A stretch of DNA of 64,000 nucleotides from Megalobrama amblycephala (lineage: Eukaryota; Chordata; Actinopteri; Cypriniformes; Xenocyprididae). Location of the stretch: contig NC_063054.1 of assembly GCF_018812025.1 (NCBI RefSeq), forward strand, positions 3,701,433 through 3,765,432, in the 5' to 3' direction. Below the pieces are notes generated by a model, which was not told where the DNA came from, ran no database searches, and worked only from the letters and a program-made list of their open reading frames with translations. Shown piece by piece: positions 22,801-34,800 of the stretch. The translations under genes and the position numbers were made by a program. Each line of letters opens with the position of its first letter. Within the stretch, counting starts at the first letter, position 1.

Positions 22801-25800
22801 AAAGTTGCTCATTTTATCATCACCTTTATGATATCCCAGGCTACAATTAATTACCATAAAAAGTGTAAACACTGTGGGCCCCATTCACAATTTGCACTTT
22901 TTATGTGTCATAGCTATCAGTCAGAATCTCCAAAAACGATACTTTTCAGGAAATGGAAAAACACACAGTATTCTTTAAATAACTAAACACTGCATTGTCA
23001 AAGTTGATATTGTGGCTTTTTTATGAGGTCAGACACGTGCATGTGTCATATTATTAATATTTTACCAAAATCAAGCTCAAATTGATGGAGTTTCAAAGTT
23101 TTTGACCAGCGAATTTCATTTGGTCAAGATCTCATGCTATAAAAGCTATGCACAGGCTATTAAAGGCAGTATTATGATTCGACAACAAATGCCTAGACTA
23201 GGACACTCTTCTCCGTTCCTCAAATACATAAAACATTGGCCTTTATACAGTGTTTCTTGAATAAAGAACCAGTTCTTTATTTACGATTGCCTTGCAAACA
23301 AGCAAAGATGCACTAAACAGTGTGCAGCACTTCATTTACAATAGAGGCAGGGTGAAGATCCAGTGGAGATATGAGGTTTAGTTACAAGCTCTTTTTAATA
23401 CTGTTCATTGGTTAGATATTTGTAAAACCCACAGAAAGACGTGAAGGGTAACCAATAGTAATGATTTATGAAAACAAAATTATTTAAATGACGAAATATG
23501 GAGATACAAGCTTTCCTTCCGACAGCGACGAAAAAGTTCTTACACAAAGGGTTAGTTTGCATGACAACGATGTACTGAAAACAGAAAAGTTTTTCCTTTG
23601 CTTTTTTCATGTACACACGGATCCGCGAAAATTACTAAAAAAGCTGTATTCTTCTGCCAGGCCAGTAGATGGCGATGTCACTTTGTAAAGAAACTCTACG
23701 CTCCTATAGACTGAACATATAATACACATACGCTTGACGTCACTGTTTTCACAAAAATTCACGTTTTTGCAATTTACACAGAGATGATAACGGTATCGTT
23801 TTCAAAAACGTGCACTTTGAAACCCATTTTCAAAAGTTTTAGTTTTCAGGCCTAAACTAAATTATAAATATAAATGAATGCATAAAAAGTGTTCACGGTG
23901 TTGTGTAAATGGCCGCAAAATTTCTGCCGGAAATGCATCTCTGAACATAAATTTGTTCTTATCTTTGTTGTAATGTTGATGGATCTGGATTGTTCTGAAA
24001 TAAATGAGCATGTGCCTATAAGTAACTCATATATAATGATGTTTCTAAGGCCACTGGGAGTATGTGATTTATATACTTATTTGTTTGTTTCTAAATGTGT
24101 TTGTCTTGATTCTAAATGTATTCTATAGATTGATTTATTTACACTACCATTCAAAAGTTAGTCAGTAAGATTTTTATTTTTTAAAGAAATTACAACTTTT
24201 ATTCAGCAAGAACAACTTGATCAGTAAAGACTTTTATGATTTCTATTTCAAATAAATGCTGTTTTTTAAACTTTCTAGTAATCAATGAAAATACCCCAAA
24301 CTTTTAAACCATATCGACCACAAGAATGAAAACTGAGGTGGATCAGTGATGACTGTATCGGCTATTTTTGACCATTCAGTTCTCCGTACAATAACTCACA
24401 GATGATTCTCTGTCTCTTCTGACAGATGACCCGACTGTCCAAGGCCTGGATAAAGCTCGACACCTGCAGACAGGGGAGATGATCATCATCGTGGTGGTGC
24501 TTCTAATGTGGGCAGGTGAGACACTGACGTCAGCTCACAAGAAATGTGCTGAGTCTATTAATATCATCCTGGACTTCTGTTATGACCGTTTATATCTACT
24601 GAGAAAAACTATGCTTGCAAACATCACCTCATAAATGATTAAACTTTCAGAGAGATAAGTTTGAGAAGGAGAGAGCAGATCATAATTTGTCTTGGATTTG
24701 CTAATGGTTATTAATTTTTCACCTGAATCATTTTAACATCACTTGAATTAAACGGTACTTAAAATTCTATACATGCTAGCCCTAAAAAGCCTTGCGAAAC
24801 CATAATATGCATTAAGCTGATAAAATATGAAATGCACTGCCTGAATTCTGAGAAGGGCACGGGAAATAGAAGCACTTCTCTCCTTACGTAAGGCACTGAG
24901 CCAGTCTGCCTCACTGTCACAAAATAATTCATGCGCTCAATTGCAACTGCCACTCCAGCAAACAAGGAATGTCTTTGCACCGCTGGGTTTCGACTACTGA
25001 AAGGAATTCTGACTGCCGCTCTCAATCCAGAGAATGCTGAACGTGTGCAACATGAAGAGCAGGGGCCGCCCACACACCAGGGGCCATTCCAGGCTTTTAA
25101 TATTAGGGGGATCAGTCCCCAATGAGGGTATGATTTTAAAAAAAAAAAATGTTTTAAACACTATTATCTTTAACTACATTTGTGCAGTAAAATTAACTTT
25201 AAAGAAATCTAAATTTCTCATTTTCATTCATGGAGATCACATGGAATATGTCACCTGGTGAAAAACAAACACTTTTAACATGAAAATGACTTGAAATTAC
25301 CAATATAACCAGTAGATGGCTGCAGAGGACCACTCGTTAGCTCATTTGCCATTTCCACTCCCTTTTATAGTTCTTAAAATGAATATTATAACAAATTTGA
25401 TCAATTTTATTGTACTGAAGTATGAAGTATTGCAAGAGTAGGAAAAGTCACAAAAATGATTTAATTGAACCAATATAAAACTAACCCATTTAAAAATTGC
25501 CACTCAGTTTTTGATGTCTTTAAATAATAAACATGTCAACTCCACTTCAGAGACAAAAAACTGAATATTGATTGTACAATTAAATGGGTCATATCATACA
25601 TTATTGTACACTCAAAAAAATGAACTTTCACTGTTGTTAGTTTCACTCAAACCACCCTTGTTCACATTACTTAAAAAACTACATGAACGTAATTTAACTG
25701 CATTGTTTCTACTAAAATTGAGTATTGTCAGCTTTACTTAGTAAGTGTTTGTTCAGTCAACCTAACATTGCTGTGTGAAACGCACACATTATTGTTGACT

Positions 25801-28800
25801 GTGCAGTGGATCCGTAGTTCCCAGCATGCTTTGCAAGGGACTGCATTAGGATATTAAAGTGTTATTTTATGTGTTTTTCAGTAAAGGGAAAGATGTTGTT
25901 AGTTTATGTTAGTGTTTAATGTTCAGTTATGTTGGACATTTAGAGTAGTTTCTGTAATGTTTTTGAATTTTGTGGTTACCATCATGCAGAAGAGTGTCGC
26001 CTGTGTTTAGGCTGTGCGCACTCATATAGACATGCTTACAGGATGAAATTCCTGCTCTCAATTCAATTGAGTTTATTCAATTAGTTGTTTTTTGAGTGCA
26101 TTTTGATATGTTGTATCCTTTTTATTTAAATGATTATTCAAAAAAAAAAAAAGTGTTCACCTTACGTAATCAACATAACATTAAGTAAACTGCACATATA
26201 AATATTATAACAGCGACATTCAAATGATTTGTATTTACTCAAAGAAATTTTGTCAGCTTTACTTGAATTTCTTTTGTTCATTCAACTAAATAGTTTTTTG
26301 TACAAATTACTCAATATTGTTGCGTGGAACCACTTGACTTATTTTTTAAGTGAATCCAACAATTCATTTTTTTGAGTGTATTTATTTATTTATTTTATTT
26401 TATTTGCAAAAGTCCACCTGCAATGTTTAAATTTTCATGGACATTTTGAACCCTTCCTCTGACCCTAGTCAGTTTTTGTTTTGAGATCAGACTGAATGGT
26501 CCATGACATTATTCAAATCTAGTTTCTGAGCCTCAGAACTAAACATGTTTTGCTCAATAGTGTTGTTGTTCTGGTGTTCAGGACTAATAATGTCTGTCCT
26601 CCTTTCTTATTTCCTTATTTCCTCACTGTGTCTGGGTGGAGCAAGTTTCTGATCATCTAACAGGTGACATTGAAAAACATTCAAAAGTTTGGGGTCAGTA
26701 AGATTTTTTTATGTTTTTAAAAGAGGTCTCTTATGTTCAACAATGCTGCATTCATTTTGATTGCAAATTTGGTAAAATCTGTAATATTGTGAAATAATAT
26801 ATTAAAATAATTCTTTTTTTCCTGATGGCAAAGAAATAATAAATTCATTTCAGCATCATTACTCCAGTCTTTAGTGTCACATGATTCTTCAGAAATCATT
26901 CTAATATGATGATTTGCTGCTCAAGAAATTTTTTTTTAATTATGTAATAATTTCTTATCAATGTTGACAACAGTTGTGCTACTTAATATTTTTGTTGGAA
27001 CCGTGATACCAAAGTCCCTTTAAGACAAGTCATTTCACTCGGCGGCCATCTTTGAAACGCCTCTCGTTTCTCATCAAATTCTCCAAAACTGTTCGCCAAC
27101 CTTAAGATTAAATTTCATATTTTAAATCACCAATGAAATCTAACAACAACCGGCTCATAAATTTAGTTTCTAAACGCTCGAATCATGACAAAAAAAACTA
27201 TATTTTCAGGCTGGATCAAGCTAATGCGCATGCGCAGACCTAAATGAGCGTCTCTTCGGAGGCGCGCGTCTGAGTGTTTCTATAGAAACCGGTGATTCTA
27301 ACGGCCGCTGAAGTGACGCGATGACTTTACCAGTCGGCGATTGGCTCTTATTTAGAAGGCGGGACTTATTCCGCCATATTGCGCGTTACACTTTCTCCCA
27401 TTCAAAACAATACGAGCGACACGTCTTGTGTTATTCTATACCCAGCAAACAAGGGACGTCCCCCGGACTTTGTGAACGTCCGTTAAGGTCCGCGTTTGGT
27501 CCGCTTTGTAACGTTCGCTGGCGGACGTTCAGAGGACGTCCGCGTTTGGTCCCCTTTGTAACGTTCGCTGACGGACGTTCGGGGGACGTCCGCGTTTGGT
27601 CCGCTTTTTAACGTCCGCTGGCGGACGTTCGGGGGACGTCCGCGTTTGGTCCGCTTTTTAACGTTCGCTGGCGGACGTTCGCCGGACGTTCGGGGGACGT
27701 CCGCGTTTGGTCCGCTTTGTAACGTTCGCTGACGGACGTTCGGAGGACATTCAAGTCCTTGCCAGTTTGCGAAAGTCCTACTGACGTCCCTCATCTGGTA
27801 TTTCCATAACAACACTTGTAAAAAAAAAACAGCGTTGCCTTTTATCAACAGACCTTACACCTTGAAACTCAGACAAAGGGCAAATGAAACTAAACCTACT
27901 GGATTTAAAGGAGGTTGTGTTCCTTAAAAATCCCTTTAAACATGATAATGGATTTACAGAAACCATGATTGTTTTGTTGTGCAGGTTGATATTATGGTTT
28001 TACTTCAAGTAAAAATATTAGTTGAATTCTGGTCATTCTACAGAAAAGTCCACTTTTGGTATGACAAAATGTCTTAAAATGTATTTCTTTTTCTAACGTT
28101 TAAACTTAGACCACATTATTATATTACACATTGACTTTATGAATACAAATGACAGCTTTATGATTTATTATTATTATTATTATCATTTTGTGCATTTAAA
28201 GACAGCATGTAACATTTTTTTTGTCACTGGTGTTACCATACTTCTCTGGCATTTTAAACATTTTTATGAAATGATATTTCTCAATTTTTTTTCAGCACAT
28301 GCAGTCAGAGTTACAGAAAAAAAGATAATGAAAAAAATAAGGAGATTATGTGTTTTTTTTTTCAATCAGGTTAGTTAAAAGTGATTGAATTATGCTAATT
28401 TAATTATGCATGTATTTGCTATAACAATGAAAATATTTGAAAAACAGTCATAAACAAGTAATGCAATCCTTTACATCTTAATTCTTGAGTTTAGCAGAAT
28501 TCAATGAATGTAAAAGTATTATCATGTCACATATGACACATTTTATTTAATGAGACAGACAAAAAACAGTAACAACAGTGACACAATGAATCACCAGTGA
28601 CAGATACGACCAAAGATAGCCTACTTATTCTTCAACTATAATCAAGGAGAGGAGACTAAATTTTTTGCATTTTTTATAGAATCAAAGACTTTTCATTGAC
28701 ACTTAGTGAAAGCAGTCAGTAAAAGATCATAAACAACATTTTAAAAATGTCTGTAAAATACGCTGTCCGTAATGTCGCTGTTTCTCAGCTTCTCAGTTTA

Positions 28801-31800
28801 GCCAAATACCCTCAATTTAGCCATATCTGACCAAAGGAGGATTAACAATAGGAAAAAAAGTTAGAATCACATTATTTAGTGCTATTTTATGCAAAATAAC
28901 TAAATAAATAGCTTTGAATAAAGTTTTTTTTTTCTATAAACAACACCAGTGACAGTAACACCAGTGACATTTTTCATGAAAAATGTTGTCAATCATGGTA
29001 TATTCACTAAATTAAGTAGTTTAATCCATTTGTATTCTAGTTTTTTAAAATTCCCTAATAATAAAGTAGGTCACACCAGTGACTTCAACTAAAAGCTTCA
29101 TATGAAATTATGATTTTCTAATTAAAATTTCTGATAACTGAAAAGAGATAGTGGTCTTTCCATGTGTCTTTCTTCGTGGATCTTCAGGAAATAGGAAGAA
29201 GGTAGTCAATTGATGTCAACAGTGTGATTTTTATTTCAAAATAAGAGATTTTTGTTAAAGGTAACACCAGTGACACAACACCAGGGTTTTTTTTATATAT
29301 ATTTATAATATTTATTCAGCATTTGTTTTTGTTTTTTTATGTCATTTACATAATATATTTGACAGTTATGCATACATTATTGTATTTAAACCCTGTTGCT
29401 GAGCTCAAAATAAAGCACTTTCCCACATGACTGTGGGGACGAGCACTTCTGTGGTGTTTGGAATTTTTATAATTAAAAAACAAATACTGCCACATTGATG
29501 CGCAAGAAGGTTTAATTGTTCAAATATTGTTTCATATTAAAATATAAAAAAAAAAATTTTCAATATAAAAAAAAAAGTGTTTTCAAGTGTAATATTTCTG
29601 TAAAGGGACAGAAAAGTTGACTTTTCTGTAGAATGACCCATTCATTGTAAAATGAAGCAGTAACTTCAACCTACTACTAACTAATTAAAGATGTCATCAG
29701 ATCATGTGTGCTTTCAGCAGTTATCATTTTAAACATCAAAATCATGATGCCCCCAACAGCAGGCTACTGAATATAAGATGTGGGATAATATAAGAATGGG
29801 ACATTTTATCCAAGTCATCTCAATGGTAAAAAGTGTCCCAATCACCCTGAACTGGAGCTCTAAAATAATGTTATTGACTTCAACTGATGAATGCAGCCAA
29901 AGAAAAGATGAAGAATGGAAAAGCACTTTGCTGGCAAAGAAATTGGAAAATAACACAGGTAAGACAATTCCTATACCCATAAATACCTGTCAAACATGGT
30001 TTTATTAAAGAAAAGTTATTTTAAAAAATTACTTTAATTTTACACATAAGAAAGGTATAGCATGTGGCAAAAAGTGTAATATAGCCACACTGTGAGATAC
30101 AAGCAAGTGACGATCGAGTGACGTCATTCTTTAGGTTACGCGCATGTATCCATGGCAACGCTCGGCTGCGTCGACAGTTAACGGTCCTGCCGGTGATTTT
30201 CTCAGATGAGGCCTTGAGTTTTCTCTTTCGTCGGTCGAAAAGGTATTTTAAATTTTAGTTTAGCAGACATTAGCTACCATAACCACTGTTTATCTTGTAA
30301 AGTTTAAATTATATGACAAGATTACATTTACAAACGTTTGCTGAAGTTGTTGTCCGTCGCGGCTGACCGTTACGGCCTATTTTCAAATGTACGCTAATCT
30401 TGGTCTCACGAATCCAAATTGTCAGTAACAAATGTTTCTTAATAGACAAACGATACCTGAAACATTATTGAATGTGTTCATTTTGTCGTTTTAGGTTAGA
30501 AGCCATCGAAAAAACTGCCATCGGACTACCACTGCTGACAACGAGAGACGCGCGTGCACAACTGCATAACACACACACACACGGAAAGAGCATAACAATT
30601 ATGAAACTGCTCATTTATTATAAATAAATAAATGTATTTTTCTCCTTACAACTTGTTTGTGTTCTTTTGTTAACCTAGAAGTAAAATAAAAAAACAATAA
30701 GAGGACTTAATCGAAAGTCCCCTAAACGTCCCGAATGGCCGCTGAACGTCCTGTGAACGTCCCCGTGAACGTCCGGAGGACGTCTTTGCGGACGTCCCCG
30801 GGACAGCCAGAGGACCCTACACATGGACGTTCGGGGGACGTTCGCAGAGGCCATTCAGGGGACGTTCTGGGGACCTTTTTTTGTTAGCTGGGTAGTCTTT
30901 GGTGATACATCTTTTCAGGATTCTTTGTTGAATAAAAAGTTCAGAAGAACAGCATTTATTTTAAATGGAATTCTTTCGTTACATTAATATATGTCTTTAA
31001 TGTCACTTTTGATCAATTGAATGCAACCTTGCTGAATAAATGTATTATTTCTTTAAAAATATATATATTACTGACCCAAACTGACCCCATAAACGGTAAT
31101 CTATGATGATACATTCAGCACTTTTTATCACTGAGAATGTATCAAGCTATTTGCTCAAAAGGTCAAAAAAAAGTTTTAATTTTCATTGATAGCTTTAATG
31201 ATCTTATAAGATTTAAAGTTGGGTTGTATACACGCTAAGTGCTGAACTACTTAAGAAAATGGGCCGACATACAGTGAGAGACAGAGGTGAAATGGAGGTA
31301 AACTGGGTACAGTTGTGTGTTTCTTCAGGATTTGTGTCTTGGATGCTTCAGTGACTCTGTCAAATCTATCAAGTCTGTCTCTCCAGAGCCTTGTACAGTT
31401 AAATCAGCAGGACTACTGCATGTCACCATGTCTTTTCTGTTTCTGCAGCCGTAATTGCCTTGTTTTGCCGGCAGTATGACATAATAAAGGACAACGATTC
31501 CAGCAACAGCAAAGAGAAGGTAAAACCGTCCTCAGAGAGAAGCACACCGGAGCACCACAGCGGAGGTCTGCTGCGGAGCAAGGTGAGAATCTGTGTGCCT
31601 CTTTCTCAGCTAAAAATCTGGTATAAACCATACATTCATTCATCACGTATTTATGTCTTTGTAAACCCAAATTAAACACAAAGGGAGAGGATTATCAGAA
31701 TCACCAAGTATATATTTTCCTGTACAATGAAACTGAATGGAGACCAAGAGCTGTAAAGCTCCATAAAGAACAAAGCAGCCCATGTGACTTCTTACAAAGT

Positions 31801-34800
31801 CGTCTGAAGCGATTTGACTGAAATTTAAAGGGGACCTATTATGCAAAATTCACTTTTATAATGCGTTTGAACACTGATGTGTGTCCACTGTGTGTGAGAA
31901 CATCCAGCTTATGGTAAAAATCCACTCATCGTAGAGAGAAGCCTGAGTCACTGAGGACATTAAATCTGAAGAGTTTGGTTCAAAACACAATAACTCAATT
32001 TCGATTAATTTGAGTAAAAAGGTGTTTTCTTTACCAAGAAAGTGGCAAGATGAAAAGATGAAGTTTTCTGTTTCAAACTTTCACATAGCATCTTTTGGTT
32101 ATAAAAACATAAAAAATTCAAATCTACATTTTGATTTTAAAAAGTTCATTATAAAAACATATTATTATCCCAAAATGCAATACATCCATGACTACGGAAG
32201 AGGATTAGGGCCAAGCAATAATAATAAAAAAAATCTTGAGATTAAAGTTGTTAAATTTCGAGAAAAAACTCATTAAATTTCGAGAAAAAAGTCGAGATAA
32301 AATGTTGAGAATAAAGTCATTAAATTATGAGAAAAAAGTCATTAAATTACGAGAACAAATTTGTTAAATTATGAGAAAAATGTCATTAAATTTCGAGAAA
32401 AACGTCGAGATAAAATGTTGAGAATAATAATTTAATGAGTTTATTCTCAACATTTTATCTCGACTTTTTTTCTCATAATTAACGACTTTTTTTCTCATAA
32501 TTTAACGAATTTGTTCTCATAATCTAACGACTTTTTTCTCGTAATTTAACGAGTTTATTCTCAACATTTTATCTCGACTTTTTTCTTGAAATTTAACATT
32601 TAATGAGTTTATTCTTTTTTTTTTTTCTTGAAATTTAACATCTTTTTTTCTCATAATTTAACAAATTTGTTCTCATAATCTAACAACTTTTTTCTCGTAA
32701 TTTAATGACTTTATTCTCAACATTTTATCTTGACTTTTTTCTCAAAATTTAACGAGTTTTTTCTCGTAATTTAATGTTTATTCTCAACATTTTATTTTGA
32801 CTTTTTTCTCGAAATTTAATGAGTTTTTTCTCGAAATTTAACAACTTTAATCTCGAGATGGTTTTATTTTTTTATTATTATTGCTTGGCCCTAATCCTCT
32901 TCCGTACATAACACTTTTTTTTTTCAAAATGCAATTAATCCATCAATATAAAAATTATTTTTCAAATTGAAAATACACAACAATGTAAGTTGATTCACAT
33001 ATATGACAGAGTCTAAACTTTGCCAATATACATCTTATATACAGGCATTTTACTAAAAATACATTCAGCCGTCGCTCCCAAAATGAATTCAGCGGGTCAT
33101 CTTGTTAATGTTATAAATTATTTGTCATTACCGATTAAAGAGTATCTGGCGCCACCGCACGGTTAAATAAACACATTTGCCGAGTACATTGGTATTAAAA
33201 ACAGCTTTTTAAAATAGCCTTCAATGTTTACAGTGTGTGGAATGGTGCGCTGTGATTGGTTGAGAGCGGATATATCGCGTTCTGCAGAAAAAGGAGACTG
33301 GCGTTTGTCGCGTTTTGGAAAGAAAGAGAAAAAACATGACAGAATAACACGACAGATATCGCATTTTGCTCAAAATTAATAAATTACTTTTCAATACTGA
33401 CCAGATACAATACTGATTTTGGCAGAAACTCAATTTTTTTTGGAAAATGGCGTTTATCGGGTTTTGGAACCAAACTCTTCATTTCATTTTCAAAGGAAAT
33501 GTCCTGTAGAAAATCGGTAAAGTCTTATACGTTTGCGCAAATCATTTAGCGGCAGAGTGCTTCACAAACTAGGTTCTTTTCATCGACTCCTGTTCAAACA
33601 TATAAGGCTGAACATCACTACTGACTGTTTCTGACAGTTTCAGTGCTTGAGATTGTCCTATTTTGTTGTTGCCAGTGTGCTGGAAAATGAGCTCTTGATG
33701 CTCCACCCTCTTCTTGAAAGAGGGTTGTGAGCACCAGCTCATTTGCATTTAAAGGGACACACTTAAAAAAAGCCTGTTTTTGATCACACCCAAAAAGTGG
33801 TAATTTTAACATGCTGTAATAAATAAACAGTTTCAGTGCGTGAGATTGCCCTGTTTTGTTATTGCCGGAATGCTGGAAAATGAGCTCTTGAAGCTCCACC
33901 CTCTTCTTGAAAGGGGGCGGTAGCACCAGCTCATTTGCATTTAAAGGGACACACTCATAAAACAGCCAGTTTCGATCACACCCAAAAAGTGACAATTTTA
34001 ACATGCTGTAATAAATAAACTGTGGGGTGTTTTGAGCTGAAACTTCACATACACACTCATAGGTCCCCTTTTTGCTGAAATTTAAGTTTTTCTTGCTTGA
34101 GAAGCTTGGTCACCATTCATTGTCATTTTTTATAGCATTGTAACACTTTTCTTCCACTGAAAAAAAGAGAAAATCTCAAAAGAAAGAAAACTTCTAAAGA
34201 CATGAAGTGGAATAAATGACTGAATTTTAATTTTTGGATGAACTGTCTTCATCTAGAGTCATAAACAGTGTAATCTGAACACACTTCATAGGACACAAAT
34301 ATTTATCTTCATTCTGAAGTAAATCACCCTTGAATAAATGCAATAGCTGTAAATGAATGTGCTGTAACAGATTTTAAATTTTCAACTAAAATCTATCACC
34401 ACATTGTTCTATATTGTAAATTGCAATGCAAAACAGCTATTCATTTGTAATTTTCCCCACAATTCCCCCTGTTTTCAAAACACAGATTGAGTTGAAATTG
34501 AGAAATCTGTTTGCCTGTAAATTCAGAGCCGATACATTTCATTAGCTCTTAATGAAAAGCGTAGCATAAGCATTTCGAGCTTTGAGGACAGGGAAAAACA
34601 ACCCGACCGCTTTAACACCTGCAGAAAGACTAAGAAAGAATGCAGGAAAGCATTAGATTGCTATCCATCTCACTTTTCACTGCCAAGGAACTGCCAATTG
34701 ACAAAACCTCTGACTGATCAAACCTTTTTGTTATTTGTCGGATGAAATCTGCCAGCAATGAAGGATGAGAGCGAACAGTGTGGTCCACAGCGTCAGTCCG

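Larger units (their letters stand above)
27441..30892. mobile_element. 3.45-kb CCCAGC-ended element of unknown superfamily
   Basis: Terminal sequences CCCAGCAAACAAGGGACGTC and, from the other side, CCCAGCTAACAAAAAAAGGTC are inverted, and TA flanks both sides (27439-27440, 30893-30894). Each end is followed by an array of GGACGT(C/T) motifs. No intact transposase ORF is visible, and about 1.6 kb of the interior is a further inserted or captured segment (28031-29638). TA duplications suggest the Tc1/mariner supergroup or another TA-targeting family, but the ends do not match one I know. Confidence 0.65.
27010..30901. mobile_element. short CAAAGWC-ended element carrying a further insertion
   Basis: The ends CAAAGTCCCTTTAAGACAAG (left) and TAGTCTTTG (right) share a 7-bp imperfect terminal repeat. 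Exact 7-bp direct repeats GTGATAC lie at 27003-27009 and 30902-30908. Removing the inner insertion leaves about 438 bp. The left part contains a YY1-like GGCGGCCATCTTT at 27041-27053 and a perfect NRF1-type TGCGCATGCGCA at 27225-27236, so it may have promoter activity. The superfamily is not identified. Confidence 0.75.
26678..31095. mobile_element. common long-TIR MITE split by nested insertions
   Basis: The left half (ACATTCAAAAGTTTGGGGTC ... GGAACCGTGATAC) ends at 27009 and the right half resumes at 30902 (GTGATACATCTTTTCAGGAT ... ACTGACCC). Both halves fit the family represented by the more intact copies at 44281-44765 and 62501-63199. The interrupting DNA is flanked by GTGATAC on both sides. 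Confidence 0.85.

Noticed and set aside
27321..27848. ORFs on both strands through the GGACGT array
   Set aside because: They are by-products of a GC-rich tandem repeat with no stop codons in the unit; no protein domain.
29778..30008. 76-codon plus-strand ORF followed by a donor-like CACAG/gtaag
   Set aside because: No acceptor or homologous domain was recognised and the region lies in transposon DNA; possible but unsupported.
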